Below are positions 39,317-48,253 of a stretch of 64,000 bases of DNA, one piece after another. The notes below the pieces were generated by a model that ran no database searches, was not told the DNA's origin, and saw nothing but the letters and a program-made list of their open reading frames with translations. Source of the DNA: a virus. Both the position numbers and the translations under genes were made by a program. Position 1 is the stretch's first letter, and each line of letters begins with the position of its first letter. The stretch covers positions 1 through 64,000 of the IMG/VR virus record IMGVR_UViG_3300047510_003392; one strand, 5' to 3'.

Positions 39317-42300
39317 TTAAAATAAATATGTTGTTCCAGAAGTTCTATTATTACCAACAAACGGTATAGGATATGATGAAGCACTGGGGTTATAATTTGT
39401 ATATATGTCAATTGATTCTATTACTGCGCCTGCTCGTGGGAATCCTCCAGTTTGACTGCTGTATTGATTGGTCAAATTTACTTGTGCTCGCACAATACTT
39501 CCAGATCGTATATTCTCGCCGTGTATCCACGCTGTTCCTGTACCATAGCCTGCTACTTTTATTTGACCTTGTGTAATTGAGCCAGAATAAAAAGATATTG
39601 CCTCTATACTTGCAGTTATTAATGAACTTTGGCCATTTATTCTTTCACCAACAACAAAATTAGTGGTCATGTTTTGGAATTCTACCCAGTATCCATTTGG
39701 TTGTATTCTTACCTCAAAATCAAATTCAGTTGGCAACACTTCGGCGGAAAGATTTGCTGCGGTTAGTGCCTTAAAAGTACCTCCATTGATACTATAATCT
39801 ACATCAAGTGAAGCTGGCTTTGTAAGTCTGAACTGTTCAGTTTGATTTCCTGTGAGAAGATGATAATATCTTGGTTCTTGTGCTCTAAACCCTGTTATAT
39901 TTCTACATTTCCAAGGTAGTTTAAACGATGCAGAACCAAATAGTCCCGCCGTTCTTAGCCGCCCGTCTCCAGTAAATCCAAATGAACCAGAAGTAATAGT
40001 TTTTAAATCCGTTGTTTTTTCTGTACCATTGAATCGTAAAGCAAGCAGTCCGTTTCCATTGCCTTGATTAAGCTCAAACCAATTAGTGTCTGCGACTTGT
40101 GTCCAAAATCTTGCGACTCCTAATCCTTGACCGACAGAAGCTCCTGATACAATAGAAAAATTATATGGATCATATCCACCGTCAACATTTCTAACTATCC
40201 AATTGGACAAGCCAAAACTGTTTCCTGCTCCTTGAAATCCTCTTGTATAAAGACCGCCGTGTCTAACATTTTGATAATATATATTTTTATTATCGTTGCT
40301 TCCTACCGCAGGTGTTGGTTGATTTTGATTTATAGAGCCAAGCCAGCCTTCTATCATAGGCACGGCGTCCAAGTTATCTATGACTAAACCGTCCGTGGTG
40401 CTACCTACACTAAATGTTCTCATGCAGTTTTTCCACTGCCCATTAGTTTTTACATTTGTTATTACAACATTTTTAATCGTACCAGTGTTCAGTCCTCCAT
40501 AAAATCTTTGTGCATCATTTTCTGATGCTGGATATATATGGTCATATGGATGATGCTCATAGTTTTTTATTACACAGTTTGTGAATACTGAAAAAGTTGG
40601 AGCACGAGTACCGTTGCTATATATTCCCCACGACATCATATTTTCAAACGTAGGTTCAAACGCAGCAGATTGTGTAGATACATGCAGAGCTTTGAATGGA
40701 TTGTGTTGATTTTGAGCCCAGTAAGCAAATGTAGAATAGAATGTTCCAATTGCCATGTTTGGCCATTGCCATTCAACATATGGTCGCAATATACTGCCCG
40801 TAAGCGGCGCAGTTGCTCCTGTATTTATAATGGTTCTTGCCAAAGAGCCGCTATCCAAGTTTGCTCCATTTGTAAATATTATACTAGATGATGGAAATAC
40901 ATCTGCTCTACCACTTACATTACCTATACTACACGTTAAATACGATACTCCCGCCGGTAATGTAACCGACGCTGTGCATAGCGTCCAACTGCCACCAAGA
41001 TTATAACTTGATGAAATTATAGTTGAACCATATTGTACAGCAACTTCCACAGATCCCGTTGTTAGCATATTACACAATAGTGTACACAAGGTATATGTGC
41101 TATTAGGCAACAACCCAGATACCGTTTGAGATACTCTAGCATTAGACCCAGTAGAATTTAATCTGTCAACTGTTAGATTAGTATTATCTATGATTGAATA
41201 TGGATATGTAACATCCGACGCCACATTTACCGCATTTTTTGTCCACGTTGCATCGCTGAAAGTAGTTCCCCATCTTAAAAACTGATATAGCGAATGTGTA
41301 AATTTTGGTATTGCTTCATGTATAGGAGAATCTTCAAACGTACCATTCTGATAATGTCTGCGATATATATAATAGTACGGCGTGTTGTTGACTACAGATC
41401 TATCTTCCCACGATTGTGATACAAACGGGAAGGTGCCAATACTGTTTCCAGCACTTGGTGTAAATACTGAACTTGTACTTTTAAATATTTGAGAAGGAAA
41501 TGTGGCGTTGTTTCCCGCTACTCCGACATTATCGTTTGTCCAAACTATCCACACCGACGCACTACTAGGCTCAAATCTAAGTCTTGCTGGAAAACTTTGG
41601 CTAACTGGCATGAATGGTACAATATTGAATACATTTTCACTTTCTACTCCCATCAAGTAGTTATTATCTTTATATGTCTTTGCCTTGAAATAATATTTTT
41701 GACCAAGCTGCCAATTATTTCCATAATGGTCGCTTCTAAATCTTTGTACCGGGTCTGATGTAAATCTAAAAGCATTTGCTCTGTTCCAATAACCAGATGA
41801 ATGTGAAAATACAAGTCCATCTATAGTACAATCCGAAAAATTTTCCCAAACTGAAGAAGCTCCATAAATTTTTATATTCTTTAGTGTAGTATTGTTGAAA
41901 TATCTCCAATAAGTTTCGTATGTGAGTTGATGAATAGGAAATATTTGCTGAAATTTTAGGTCTTGTATATAGCAGTTTTTGAAAGCATCAAAAGATTGTC
42001 CATAAGTCGAGCCACCATATCGGTAATGGTTATATGCCGTAACAATGAATATATTTTTAAAAACAGAATTAATTTGACTTCCCATGAATGGACTACCGTC
42101 CGGATTTCTTCTGTCTGTATTGACATCCATGTATTTATTTGGCACACCAGTACCTGGAATATAAAAGTGTGCCATCGGAATTGTTCTGATGAAATTTATT
42201 ACTGACGCATTTCTGTTTTCCGAAAATGTATTGAACGTATAGGTTCCTTGTGCAACATTCAGTACATCCAAATTTCTCGCCTGCACACAGCTAAAATATG

Positions 42301-43060
42301 GATAACTAATCAAACAATTTCTCATTACTACGCAGCCTTTTTCGTCTGTATTGATACCACTCATATTAATACGATCCGTCCATCTTGCTTCGGAATAATC
42401 CGTTATTACTATGTTTGGTATAAATACTTTACATCCATTCGGTACTGCTGCTCCTCCACTCGCTATGCTGCCTCCAAAATATACTTGGTTGGTAAAATAG
42501 TCTGCAAATGTAGAACCAGTATGTATTGTATTTTCATCGGTACAACCCTGCTTAAAAAAATAACCTCTGTCGTCGTTAGCGGTATATTGTATAAGATCTG
42601 GGTATGGTCCCCAAGAAAATCCATTTGGTCTTACTGTTACATTTGCCCACAAATTAAATCTATCTTCTGGCAATGAAGCCGTGGCAGAGCCTGGACTTTT
42701 TTCTATAAATAATCCTGGTATATAATCTGTACACCACGCCGTAAACGTTTGACCCGGCTGACCATTCCCAGTTCCTAAACTAATAAGCTCGCCTTCTACT
42801 CGCAATGTTCCACCGTCGTCAATATTGATCAATGAGGCATTTGTATTTAATGCACCTCTGCCCAATCCAACTCTTATACCAGAACCAGTACTTTCATTTT
42901 TTATGAGTAGTGTTCCCTGTATCACATTCATGTTTAACCACCATTTTGTTTGGGTAGTGTTTATGGTTGCCACTGCACCGTTGTATATATCCAAGGTGTC
43001 GTTATTTGCCCAAGGAAGAGTATCTAAGTTTAGACTCGATGTAACTAGAAATGTTGCCAT
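39317..43060 (-). CDS. Large tail-fibre/adhesin-like protein (1247 aa)
   Basis: 1247 residues with no signal peptide. The N-terminus (MATFLVTSSLNLDTLPWAND) and long Thr/Ser/Asn/Gly-rich stretches suggest repeating beta-solenoid rungs. A central region around residues 500-590 (FPARLRFEPSSASVWIVWTN, PYYYIYRRHYQNGTFEDSP) looks fibronectin-III-like. The repeated TGxG and INxxR patterns are typical of phage fibres that read surface glycans. It is the largest gene in the window and probably sets host range. Confidence 0.65.
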   Translation of the reverse strand: MATFLVTSSLNLDTLPWANNDTLDIYNGAVATINTTQTKWWLNMNVIQGTLLIKNESTGSGIRVGLGRGALNTNASLINIDDGGTLRVEGELISLGTGNGQPGQTFTAWCTDYIPGLFIEKSPGSATASLPEDRFNLWANVTVRPNGFSWGPYPDLIQYTANDDRGYFFKQGCTDENTIHTGSTFADYFTNQVYFGGSIASGGAAVPNGCKVFIPNIVITDYSEARWTDRINMSGINTDEKGCVVMRNCLISYPYFSCVQARNLDVLNVAQGTYTFNTFSENRNASVINFIRTIPMAHFYIPGTGVPNKYMDVNTDRRNPDGSPFMGSQINSVFKNIFIVTAYNHYRYGGSTYGQSFDAFKNCYIQDLKFQQIFPIHQLTYETYWRYFNNTTLKNIKIYGASSVWENFSDCTIDGLVFSHSSGYWNRANAFRFTSDPVQRFRSDHYGNNWQLGQKYYFKAKTYKDNNYLMGVESENVFNIVPFMPVSQSFPARLRFEPSSASVWIVWTNDNVGVAGNNATFPSQIFKSTSSVFTPSAGNSIGTFPFVSQSWEDRSVVNNTPYYYIYRRHYQNGTFEDSPIHEAIPKFTHSLYQFLRWGTTFSDATWTKNAVNVASDVTYPYSIIDNTNLTVDRLNSTGSNARVSQTVSGLLPNSTYTLCTLLCNMLTTGSVEVAVQYGSTIISSSYNLGGSWTLCTASVTLPAGVSYLTCSIGNVSGRADVFPSSSIIFTNGANLDSGSLARTIINTGATAPLTGSILRPYVEWQWPNMAIGTFYSTFAYWAQNQHNPFKALHVSTQSAAFEPTFENMMSWGIYSNGTRAPTFSVFTNCVIKNYEHHPYDHIYPASENDAQRFYGGLNTGTIKNVVITNVKTNGQWKNCMRTFSVGSTTDGLVIDNLDAVPMIEGWLGSINQNQPTPAVGSNDNKNIYYQNVRHGGLYTRGFQGAGNSFGLSNWIVRNVDGGYDPYNFSIVSGASVGQGLGVARFWTQVADTNWFELNQGNGNGLLALRFNGTEKTTDLKTITSGSFGFTGDGRLRTAGLFGSASFKLPWKCRNITGFRAQEPRYYHLLTGNQTEQFRLTKPASLDVDYSINGGTFKALTAANLSAEVLPTEFDFEVRIQPNGYWVEFQNMTTNFVVGERINGQSSLITASIEAISFYSGSITQGQIKVAGYGTGTAWIHGENIRSGSIVRAQVNLTNQYSSQTGGFPRAGAVIESIDIYTNYNPSASSYPIPFVGNNRTSGTTYLF

Positions 43061-43070
43061 ATATTTTTAT

Positions 43071-43499
43071 TTATGCATTTACATTAAGTTGTAATGTACA
43101 TTTTTGTATGTTTGTGGCCGCAGTTGGCACATAAAACGAAATAATGTCATTAGCAGCAATAGAAGATGTGCTCCATGTAGTAACATCATCACTTGAAGCC
43201 TTTAATGAGCCACTAATAGTTGGATATCTGCTAGAAGAACCTGGCATAGAGTTATTTTCTGTTGGTGGATAATTGTCATATGTTGTTTTCCATATATCAA
43301 TTGATATAACTCCGGTTTGGTCGGCAAACATTTTCCAAGATTTTATTACACACGCTCTTGGAACTTGAATAAATCCATAAGTTCCAGGTGCAATAGGAAA
43401 CCCGCCCCCATCAAGTGATATACCAATTCCGTTCAAGCCGGGCGACATAGTATAACTTGATGTTGCTGCGTATTTGGATGCGATGGGAACTATGCTCAT
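43071..43499 (-). CDS. Phage fibre/hinge-type protein (142 aa)
   Basis: Start set at ATG 43499 (MSIVPIASKYAATSSYTMSP). An ATG at 43550 would prepend residues encoded by AT-rich control DNA. GSFxLGIxxGxxPIxxGTYG-type core: LDGGGFPIAPGTYGFIQVPR, then CVIKSWKMFADQTGVISIDI WK, close to collar or receptor-binding modules. A TATATTTATA element lies 17 nt upstream. Leads the fibre operon. Confidence 0.6.
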   Translation of the reverse strand: MSIVPIASKYAATSSYTMSPGLNGIGISLDGGGFPIAPGTYGFIQVPRACVIKSWKMFADQTGVISIDIWKTTYDNYPPTENNSMPGSSSRYPTISGSLKASSDDVTTWSTSSIAANDIISFYVPTAATNIQKCTLQLNVNA

Positions 43500-43516
43500 A
43501 TTATAGTAATAATATA

Positions 43517-43526
43517 TATAAATATA
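43517..43526 (-). promoter_or_regulatory. TATATTTATA element before the fibre operon
   Basis: Exact TATATTTATA on the minus strand, 17 nt before the ATG at 43499. Confidence 0.5.
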
Positions 43527-43533
43527 AAAAAAT

Positions 43534-43557
43534 AGGGCAGATTTTATCATCTGCCCT
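43534..43557 (-). terminator. Terminator of the exonuclease gene
   Basis: GGGCAGAT and ATCTGCCC with loop TTTTAT-type; minus strand continues ATTTTTTTA. Confidence 0.75.
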
Positions 43558-43577
43558 TTTTATATTTTATCTATTCA

Positions 43578-44432
43578 CTAAAACTTCCTGTTTCTGAAGC
43601 GTTTTGCTGCTTGTCCTTGAAACTTTCTTATGTCTGCTCCCGCATTTGCCTTCAAGAACTCTATGATCTTTTTCAACACTTGCATAAGCATTTTGACATC
43701 TTCTTTGGCATCGTGCCAGCCATCGATCTTTACTCCAAGTGCTTGTCCTAACTTACCAAGACTTGAGCTATAGCTTTTGTATTTTGTTTTAGCCAGCAAG
43801 CCATCTAATACCTTCTTGGCTTCTGGGTTTGTTTCTAATGCTTGTAATGCTGGGATGAAAAAGAATCTGGATATATTCACTGTATCTAACACAGGATATT
43901 TCTTCATTGGCGGCAAACCGTGCAGTTTTCGCCTTGCTGCAATAACTTTCATATCAAATGTAGCATTGTGGGCTAATATCACAACATTCTGAAATCCATC
44001 TAAAAACTTCTCAAACTCAATCAGTGCTTCTTTTTCGTCAAGCTTTTCTGCGTTTGGCACATCATAGCCAGTCATCTTGAGTGCGTCTCTTGGATGAAGG
44101 TCTGGCTTACCATACTTCTTTTGTCTGCGTGCCATTTCTTTATCAAGATGTTTTGCTTCAGCACTATTTGGATCATTCAATGCGTTGTTTAGTGCAGGTC
44201 CAATATTTATCTTTTTGCTAAACTCGCCGATTTCATTGAATGTTGAACCATCATATACCATAGCAGCAATATGTGTTACTTGAATATATGATGTGTTTGG
44301 TTCTAAGCCAACGGTTTCTGTGTCAAACAATACTATTGTTTTACCGTCAAACTGCAAAAACTTTTCTAATACTTCACGTATATTAAAGGAATATAGCTTG
44401 GCTTCTTTTAGTATGTCTTTGAGTTTGATCAT
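43578..44432 (-). CDS. DEDD 3'-5' exonuclease (DnaQ-like)
   Basis: Start set at ATG 44432 (MIKLKDILKEAKLYSFNIRE), 284 aa: the TATATTTATA element ends 3 nt before it, and the ATG at 44477 would add residues read from the terminator. IVLFDTETVGLEP (DxE, exo I), VVILAHNATFDMKVI (exo II) and WHDAKEDVKML (exo III, HxxxxD) are all present. It could proofread, degrade host DNA or process RNA. Stand-alone unit. Confidence 0.85.
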   Translation of the reverse strand: MIKLKDILKEAKLYSFNIREVLEKFLQFDGKTIVLFDTETVGLEPNTSYIQVTHIAAMVYDGSTFNEIGEFSKKINIGPALNNALNDPNSAEAKHLDKEMARRQKKYGKPDLHPRDALKMTGYDVPNAEKLDEKEALIEFEKFLDGFQNVVILAHNATFDMKVIAARRKLHGLPPMKKYPVLDTVNISRFFFIPALQALETNPEAKKVLDGLLAKTKYKSYSSSLGKLGQALGVKIDGWHDAKEDVKMLMQVLKKIIEFLKANAGADIRKFQGQAAKRFRNRKF

Positions 44433-44435
44433 ATC

Positions 44436-44445
44436 TATAAATATA
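44436..44445 (-). promoter_or_regulatory. TATATTTATA element before the exonuclease gene
   Basis: Exact copy on the minus strand, 3 nt before the ATG at 44432, the tightest spacing with an ATG together with the copy at 925. Confidence 0.5.
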
Positions 44446-44458
44446 ATGATATAAAAAA

Positions 44459-44482
44459 AGAGGGTGGATTTCTCCACCCTCT
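44459..44482 (-). terminator. Intrinsic terminator after the small peptide gene
   Basis: AGAGGGTGGA and TCCACCCTCT; minus strand continues TTTTTTTATAT. Confidence 0.75.
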
Positions 44483-44503
44483 ATGGTTTTCTTTTTTATT
44501 GGC

Positions 44504-44575
44504 TTATTTTGAGTAATCTTGATCAAAAATAATGACCAAGCCCAAAATAGCCCAACATACAACGGCTGCTACCAT
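44504..44575 (-). CDS. Small membrane peptide (23 aa)
   Basis: ATG at 44575, with AGGAGAA 9 nt upstream, encodes MVAAVVCWAILGLVIIFDQD and SK: one hydrophobic helix with a short polar end. A hairpin (AGCCAC/GTGGCT with inner AACCCTAGGGT, 44595-44621) sits before the RBS and a terminator follows, so it appears to be a real short transcript end or attenuator after pstS. It may be co-transcribed with the phosphate genes. Function unknown. Confidence 0.45.
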   Translation of the reverse strand: MVAAVVCWAILGLVIIFDQDYSK

Positions 44576-44594
44576 GATATGTTTCTCCTATCTT

Positions 44595-44649
44595 AGAGCC
44601 ACAGACCCTAGGGTTTGGTGGCTGTTATAACTGAGCATATAACTATATG
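44595..44649 (-). other. Paired hairpins between pstS and the 23-aa gene
   Basis: The inverted repeat AGCCACAGACCCTAGGGTTTGGTGGCT folds into one hairpin (44595-44621), and GCATATA..TATATGC (44634-44649) into another. There is no T run, so these may be mRNA-stability or attenuation elements between pstS and the downstream small gene. Confidence 0.4.
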
Positions 44650-44712
44650 CCCGATATTATAATAAATAGAGAAAATACATCGCCGAGAATATATTGTTGT
44701 TATAAAAAGTGC

Positions 44713-45519
44713 TTATTCTGGTGCAATAAATCCAACCTTCTCCACGATTTCTTTACCTTTTGGACTTAGTGTAAACTCTATAAACTTTGCTGCTTGAGGA
44801 CTTGGTGCTGCATTTACATAATAAAATGTTGGACGAGCATATGGATATGTTTTCTTTAGTATAGACTCCTTGGTTGGCAAAGCATTATCAATCGGCACAA
44901 CTTTTATGCCGGGTGATTTGATATATGCCAATCCAACATAACCAATGGCATTTGGATTTTTACTTACTTCAGCGAGGATTTGTTCATTGCCAGCCAACTT
45001 TTGTGATGACTTTACATAATCACGCTTGTTCATTGCCATTTCCTTGAAGTCGGAATATGTGCCAGAAGATGTATTTCTGGTATAGATTGAAATCTTACCT
45101 TGCTTTCCACCAATCATAGCCCAATCAGTTACATCGCCTGTAAATATTTGTTCTATTTGGCGGCGAGATAGTTTGGCTATTGGATTTTTTGCATTCACGA
45201 TTATAGCCATTCCATCATATGCGACGATGATTGGCTTTAGTGTGACGCCTTTTGATGCTGCGGTAGACATTTCGGTTGCCTTTGCTCTACGAGAACTCAT
45301 TCCAATGTCTGCTGTGCCATCAATAATAGCAGACAATCCAGTTGTAGAACCTTCGGCGGCAATTTCAAATGCAACATCTTTGTTGAATGTTTTGTACTCT
45401 TCAGCAAGTGTAGGCACAAGCTTTGCTCCAAGCGTATCTGATCCTTTGATAATCAGTTTCTGGGAATAGCCTATTGGGGCGATTAGCAATGCGATTAGTG
45501 ATATTAGTATTTTCTTCAT
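44713..45519 (-). CDS. pstS: Phosphate-binding protein PstS
   Basis: A 268-aa periplasmic protein with a Sec signal (MKKILISLIALLIAPIGYSQ). KGSDTLGAKLVP, EGSTTGLSAIIDGTADIGMS, and IYTRNTSSGTYSDFKE hold the residues that coordinate phosphate in this family; the TSSGT block is diagnostic. It captures phosphate for the host PstCAB transporter. Just 6 nt after the phosphate porin gene, so both are expressed from the same Pho-box-like region. Known as an auxiliary gene in some cyanophages. Confidence 0.9.
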   Translation of the reverse strand: MKKILISLIALLIAPIGYSQKLIIKGSDTLGAKLVPTLAEEYKTFNKDVAFEIAAEGSTTGLSAIIDGTADIGMSSRRAKATEMSTAASKGVTLKPIIVAYDGMAIIVNAKNPIAKLSRRQIEQIFTGDVTDWAMIGGKQGKISIYTRNTSSGTYSDFKEMAMNKRDYVKSSQKLAGNEQILAEVSKNPNAIGYVGLAYIKSPGIKVVPIDNALPTKESILKKTYPYARPTFYYVNAAPSPQAAKFIEFTLSPKGKEIVEKVGFIAPE

Positions 45520-45525
45520 AATATA

Positions 45526-46761
45526 TTAGAACTGAATTTGTAGTTGCGAACGAACTCCGCGTGTTGTGGCTTTGGTTGTATTATTCTTTACTTCGCCAGA
45601 TAATGCCCCAAGTTGGAACTTCATATCTTGACCTCTGATATACCAGTTTGCTCCAACATAATATTCATTGAAAAGGTTCATATTTGCTGAAGCTGGTGCT
45701 GAACGAACAACATCGCTTAGATTTACTCCACGGTTGTCTGTATCAAGACGCTGATATCTAAAAACAAACTCAATGGTTTCATTGAAATATACCGTAGGTT
45801 GAACAAACCAACCATATGGGCTTGCATCATTATTTCCTGCACCTTTGTCAATATTGGCATACAGATATTCTGCCATCAGAGTATATCTTAGATATGATAC
45901 GTCAAGATATAAAGAGTGTATGCTCAAATCATATCCCTTTCCTATGTTGGATACTCCAAATCCACCTTGGTCTGGTAATATACCTATGCCATATCCAATA
46001 ATAGCATTTCCATTTTCAGGCAGCTTGGCGGTAAATCCAACATTTCCCCATAATGCCTTTTTGTTGTTGCCTGCATTTCCAGATGAAGAAGCACCAGCAA
46101 ATGTTTCATCTCTTTGTGGGTTTGTTATTGCCGCACTATATACAAGACCATATTTGTTTGTTAGTTCTTTTTTACCATCAACAAATACTCCTATACGATA
46201 GCTTGCTGCACCCAATCTTCTGCCATTGTTGCTTTCAACGAAATATCTTGTTACTCCAGAACGTTCTATTGAACGTAGATTGCCGCTGGTTGCTCTTTCT
46301 TCGTATGCGACATTTACTTTTCTAAGACCAAAGTTAAAAGTCAAATCTGGCGTTGGTTTATATTCTACAATAGCGTCGTCATATCCACCACTCGCAAAAT
46401 CATACGTCATTGTTGCTCCCCAGCCAGCACCTACGCCAGCCTTGAGTGTAAAATACATACGGCGTGTAAAAAACTGGTCAGTATATGCTGGCTTGGCTGC
46501 GGTATGAACATCTGTGCTTAGATTAGCATACTGAAGTTGCATTCTCATACCTACGCTCAATCTATCCGTGGATTTTCCGCCAGCGATGGCTTGTGATGGT
46601 ATTGTATTATTTTCTCGCACCAAATCAGCACGTATATCTTCTGCCTCCTGATTGGTTAGAATACCTTTTCGTATAAGTGCTTCAATAAGAGCACCGCTGT
46701 CTTGAGCGAGAGAAGGTATGATTAGCAACGCAAATATCAATGGATATAGAATTTTCTTCAT
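45526..46761 (-). CDS. Phosphate-selective porin (OprP/OprO family)
   Basis: Start set at ATG 46761 (MKKILYPLIFALLIIPSLAQ, signal peptide), 411 aa. After a short helix (ALIEALIRKGILTNQEAEDI) comes the barrel: FTLKAGVGAGWGATMTYDFA, LRKVNVAYEERATSGNLRSI, MAEYLYANIDKGAGNNDA and a C-terminal QLQIQF strand. The layout is that of the porin O/P family, which admits phosphate across the outer membrane. It precedes pstS and has the Pho-like repeat upstream. Confidence 0.82.
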   Translation of the reverse strand: MKKILYPLIFALLIIPSLAQDSGALIEALIRKGILTNQEAEDIRADLVRENNTIPSQAIAGGKSTDRLSVGMRMQLQYANLSTDVHTAAKPAYTDQFFTRRMYFTLKAGVGAGWGATMTYDFASGGYDDAIVEYKPTPDLTFNFGLRKVNVAYEERATSGNLRSIERSGVTRYFVESNNGRRLGAASYRIGVFVDGKKELTNKYGLVYSAAITNPQRDETFAGASSSGNAGNNKKALWGNVGFTAKLPENGNAIIGYGIGILPDQGGFGVSNIGKGYDLSIHSLYLDVSYLRYTLMAEYLYANIDKGAGNNDASPYGWFVQPTVYFNETIEFVFRYQRLDTDNRGVNLSDVVRSAPASANMNLFNEYYVGANWYIRGQDMKFQLGALSGEVKNNTTKATTRGVRSQLQIQF

Positions 46762-46777
46762 ACATCCATACATAGCG

Positions 46778-46817
46778 ATTATAAAAATCTGTGACTATGC
46801 TGTCACTAACTTGTAAC
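46778..46817 (-). promoter_or_regulatory. Pho-box-like promoter of the porin-pstS operon
   Basis: Three 7-mers at 11-bp steps on the plus strand: CTGTGAC (46789), CTGTCAC (46800), TTGTAAC (46811). On the minus strand this reads TTACA, TGACA and TCACA direct repeats in the -35 region. TATAAT lies 5 bp downstream (46778-46783). The 11-bp period and motif match the PhoB/PhoP box layout. Confidence 0.65.
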
Positions 46818-46837
46818 ACGTTCTGAGAAAAATATTT

Positions 46838-47446
46838 TTATCTGACTACTAAACTTGTAGTTTCACTTTTTACAAGTCCAGCAGTATTGCGTGCTTCTAC
46901 TTTATAGTTTCCTGAATCAGCAGTTGTAATATTGGCTAGTTTTAGGCTTGCATTTGTTTTGCCCGCTAAAACTACATTATTTTTATACCATACAAATCTT
47001 AATGGCCCAGTTGCAGCAGCATCAACATTTGCTTTTATAGTAATATCATCGCCAACATATGCATCTGCTTGTAGACTATATAAATCACCTTCAAGCAACC
47101 AAAAGTTTCTGCTTATTCTGGTTAGTTTCCATTGCGAACCCATTTTTCGCGTTCTAAAAGCATCATCTGATTGTAGTATAACTACGCCATTTTCACCAAC
47201 AATATTTATTGTACCATCTGATAATGCTGTGCCATATATTTCTGTACCCGTGCCAAATACATTAGTTCTTTCAAATGGCACAACAAATCTAACCGTCGAG
47301 TTATTTGGCGTTTGCATCGCAATCAAATAACCAGAATCTCTGTTTGTTATTTTATATTCAGTGTTTGTGCTTATGGTTTTTACATCCAAAGCATATGATG
47401 TAAGAGCAACTGTCAAGAATGTCAGTAGTAGAAATATCTTTTTCAT
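46838..47446 (-). CDS. Secreted Ig-like surface protein (202 aa)
   Basis: Sec signal (MKKIFLLLTFLTVALTSYAL), a beta-rich body and a C-terminal Ig-like domain with WYKNNVVLAGKTNASLKLAN then TADSGNYKVEARNTAG, the conserved ADSGxY strand of bacterial immunoglobulin-like modules found in Verrucomicrobiota surface proteins. Only one Ig repeat. It probably acts at the cell surface; role in infection unknown. It lies upstream of the porin-pstS operon with a separate promoter region bearing an inverted repeat. Confidence 0.65.
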   Translation of the reverse strand: MKKIFLLLTFLTVALTSYALDVKTISTNTEYKITNRDSGYLIAMQTPNNSTVRFVVPFERTNVFGTGTEIYGTALSDGTINIVGENGVVILQSDDAFRTRKMGSQWKLTRISRNFWLLEGDLYSLQADAYVGDDITIKANVDAAATGPLRFVWYKNNVVLAGKTNASLKLANITTADSGNYKVEARNTAGLVKSETTSLVVR

Positions 47447-47509
47447 ATGCCATATAACTATAATATATATGGCATGAAAATGTTATAAACCGTTGATTAG
47501 TTTCTAATC
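47447..47509. promoter_or_regulatory. Inverted repeats upstream of the Ig-like gene
   Basis: ATGCCATATA (47447-47456) and TATATGGCAT (47466-47475) form a 10-bp inverted repeat with 9-nt spacer, directly before the ATG at 47446. A second pair, GATTAG/CTAATC (47495-47500, 47504-47509), lies further up. The TTTCATAT ends resemble the arms of the RHH operator at 26.3 kb. Confidence 0.4.
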
Positions 47510-47564
47510 ATGCTGACTATTCACATCACTAATATATGGCGTGAATAATCAAACCTCAATAATT

Positions 47565-47909
47565 TTATCCGCGAATAATCTGAATCTTTACTTGATTAGG
47601 AGCAACTGGCGTAACAACAACAATAGCAAGTGTATCACTATCAGCAGTGCCCCAGTTATTGGTTGCACGTAGCTTGTATGTGCCTGCATCTGTTAGAGCA
47701 ATGGCGTTGAATACAAGATTTGCACCAGTAGCAACTTGCACATCATTCTTGAACCACGCATAAGTGATAGGTGCAGTACCTTGTGCTTCACCAGCAAGTG
47801 TGATCTTTGTGCCAGTGTATTCTGTCGATGATGCAGGAGTTGTTTGAGCAAACAAACTCGTAACCGAAACTAACAATGCGAATATGCCTGAGAATAGTAG
47901 TTTTTTCAT
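47565..47909 (-). CDS. Secreted Ig-like protein (114 aa)
   Basis: Sec signal (MKKLLFSGIFALLVSVTSLF), then a single Ig-like domain: YTGTKITLAGEAQGTAPITY, AWFKNDVQVATGANLVFNAI, LTDAGTYKLRATNNWGTADS. Relative of the 202-aa neighbour in its last domain. Preceded by an identical TTTTTATATATACG element at 47961-47974. Function unknown; probably a surface-exposed beta domain. Confidence 0.65.
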   Translation of the reverse strand: MKKLLFSGIFALLVSVTSLFAQTTPASSTEYTGTKITLAGEAQGTAPITYAWFKNDVQVATGANLVFNAIALTDAGTYKLRATNNWGTADSDTLAIVVVTPVAPNQVKIQIIRG

Positions 47910-47960
47910 AATTTATGGATTTTATCTTTCAACCATAAATATGTGCGTATATATGAAAAA

Positions 47961-47974
47961 CGTATATATAAAAA
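47961..47974 (-). promoter_or_regulatory. TTTTTATATATACG element
   Basis: Exact 14-mer on the minus strand, 51 nt before the ATG at 47909. Identical copies at 26375-26388 (-), 56475-56488 (+) and 63423-63436 (-) each precede a gene. Confidence 0.4.
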
Positions 47975-47987
47975 CTTATTGGAAAAA

Positions 47988-48149
47988 TCACCAACGATGT
48001 ATTACGCCAGCAATAATAAACATATTGGTGATGATATAAAAAAGTACAATGATGGTGCGAATAAATGCAACTTTATCTGCTTCACAATTATCTTCACTTG
48101 CTTTTTCACCAAGTGATTTTGCCCATATTCTCCAAAATGATTTTAGCAT
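47988..48149 (-). CDS. Small membrane protein (53 aa)
   Basis: ATG at 48149 to TGA at 47988: MLKSFWRIWAKSLGEKASED then NCEADKVAFIRTIIVLFYII TNMFIIAGVIHRW. One charged helix followed by one or two hydrophobic helices; small proteins of this form are widespread in T4-like phages. It directly follows tRNA-Leu(UAA). Confidence 0.55.
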   Translation of the reverse strand: MLKSFWRIWAKSLGEKASEDNCEADKVAFIRTIIVLFYIITNMFIIAGVIHRW

Positions 48150-48156
48150 AAATTAT

Positions 48157-48246
48157 TGGTGGGCATAGTCGGACTCGAACCGACACGGACAATTTAACGT
48201 CCAAGAGTTTTTAAGACTCTTGTGGCTCCCATTACACCATATGCCC
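48157..48246 (-). tRNA. trnL(UAA): tRNA-Leu (UAA)
   Basis: 90 nt with GGGCATA/TATGCCC acceptor stem, anticodon loop CTTAAAA (anticodon TAA), long variable arm GGACGTTAAATTGTCC and encoded CCA. Reads TTA codons, abundant in this phage. Confidence 0.9.
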
Positions 48247-48253
48247 AAAAAAC

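Noticed and set aside
43500-43550. Start at 43550 for the fibre protein (MIKSALFFYIYIYYYYN...)
   Set aside because: Those codons are read from the terminator and TATATTTATA element; ATG 43499 begins the recognisable domain.
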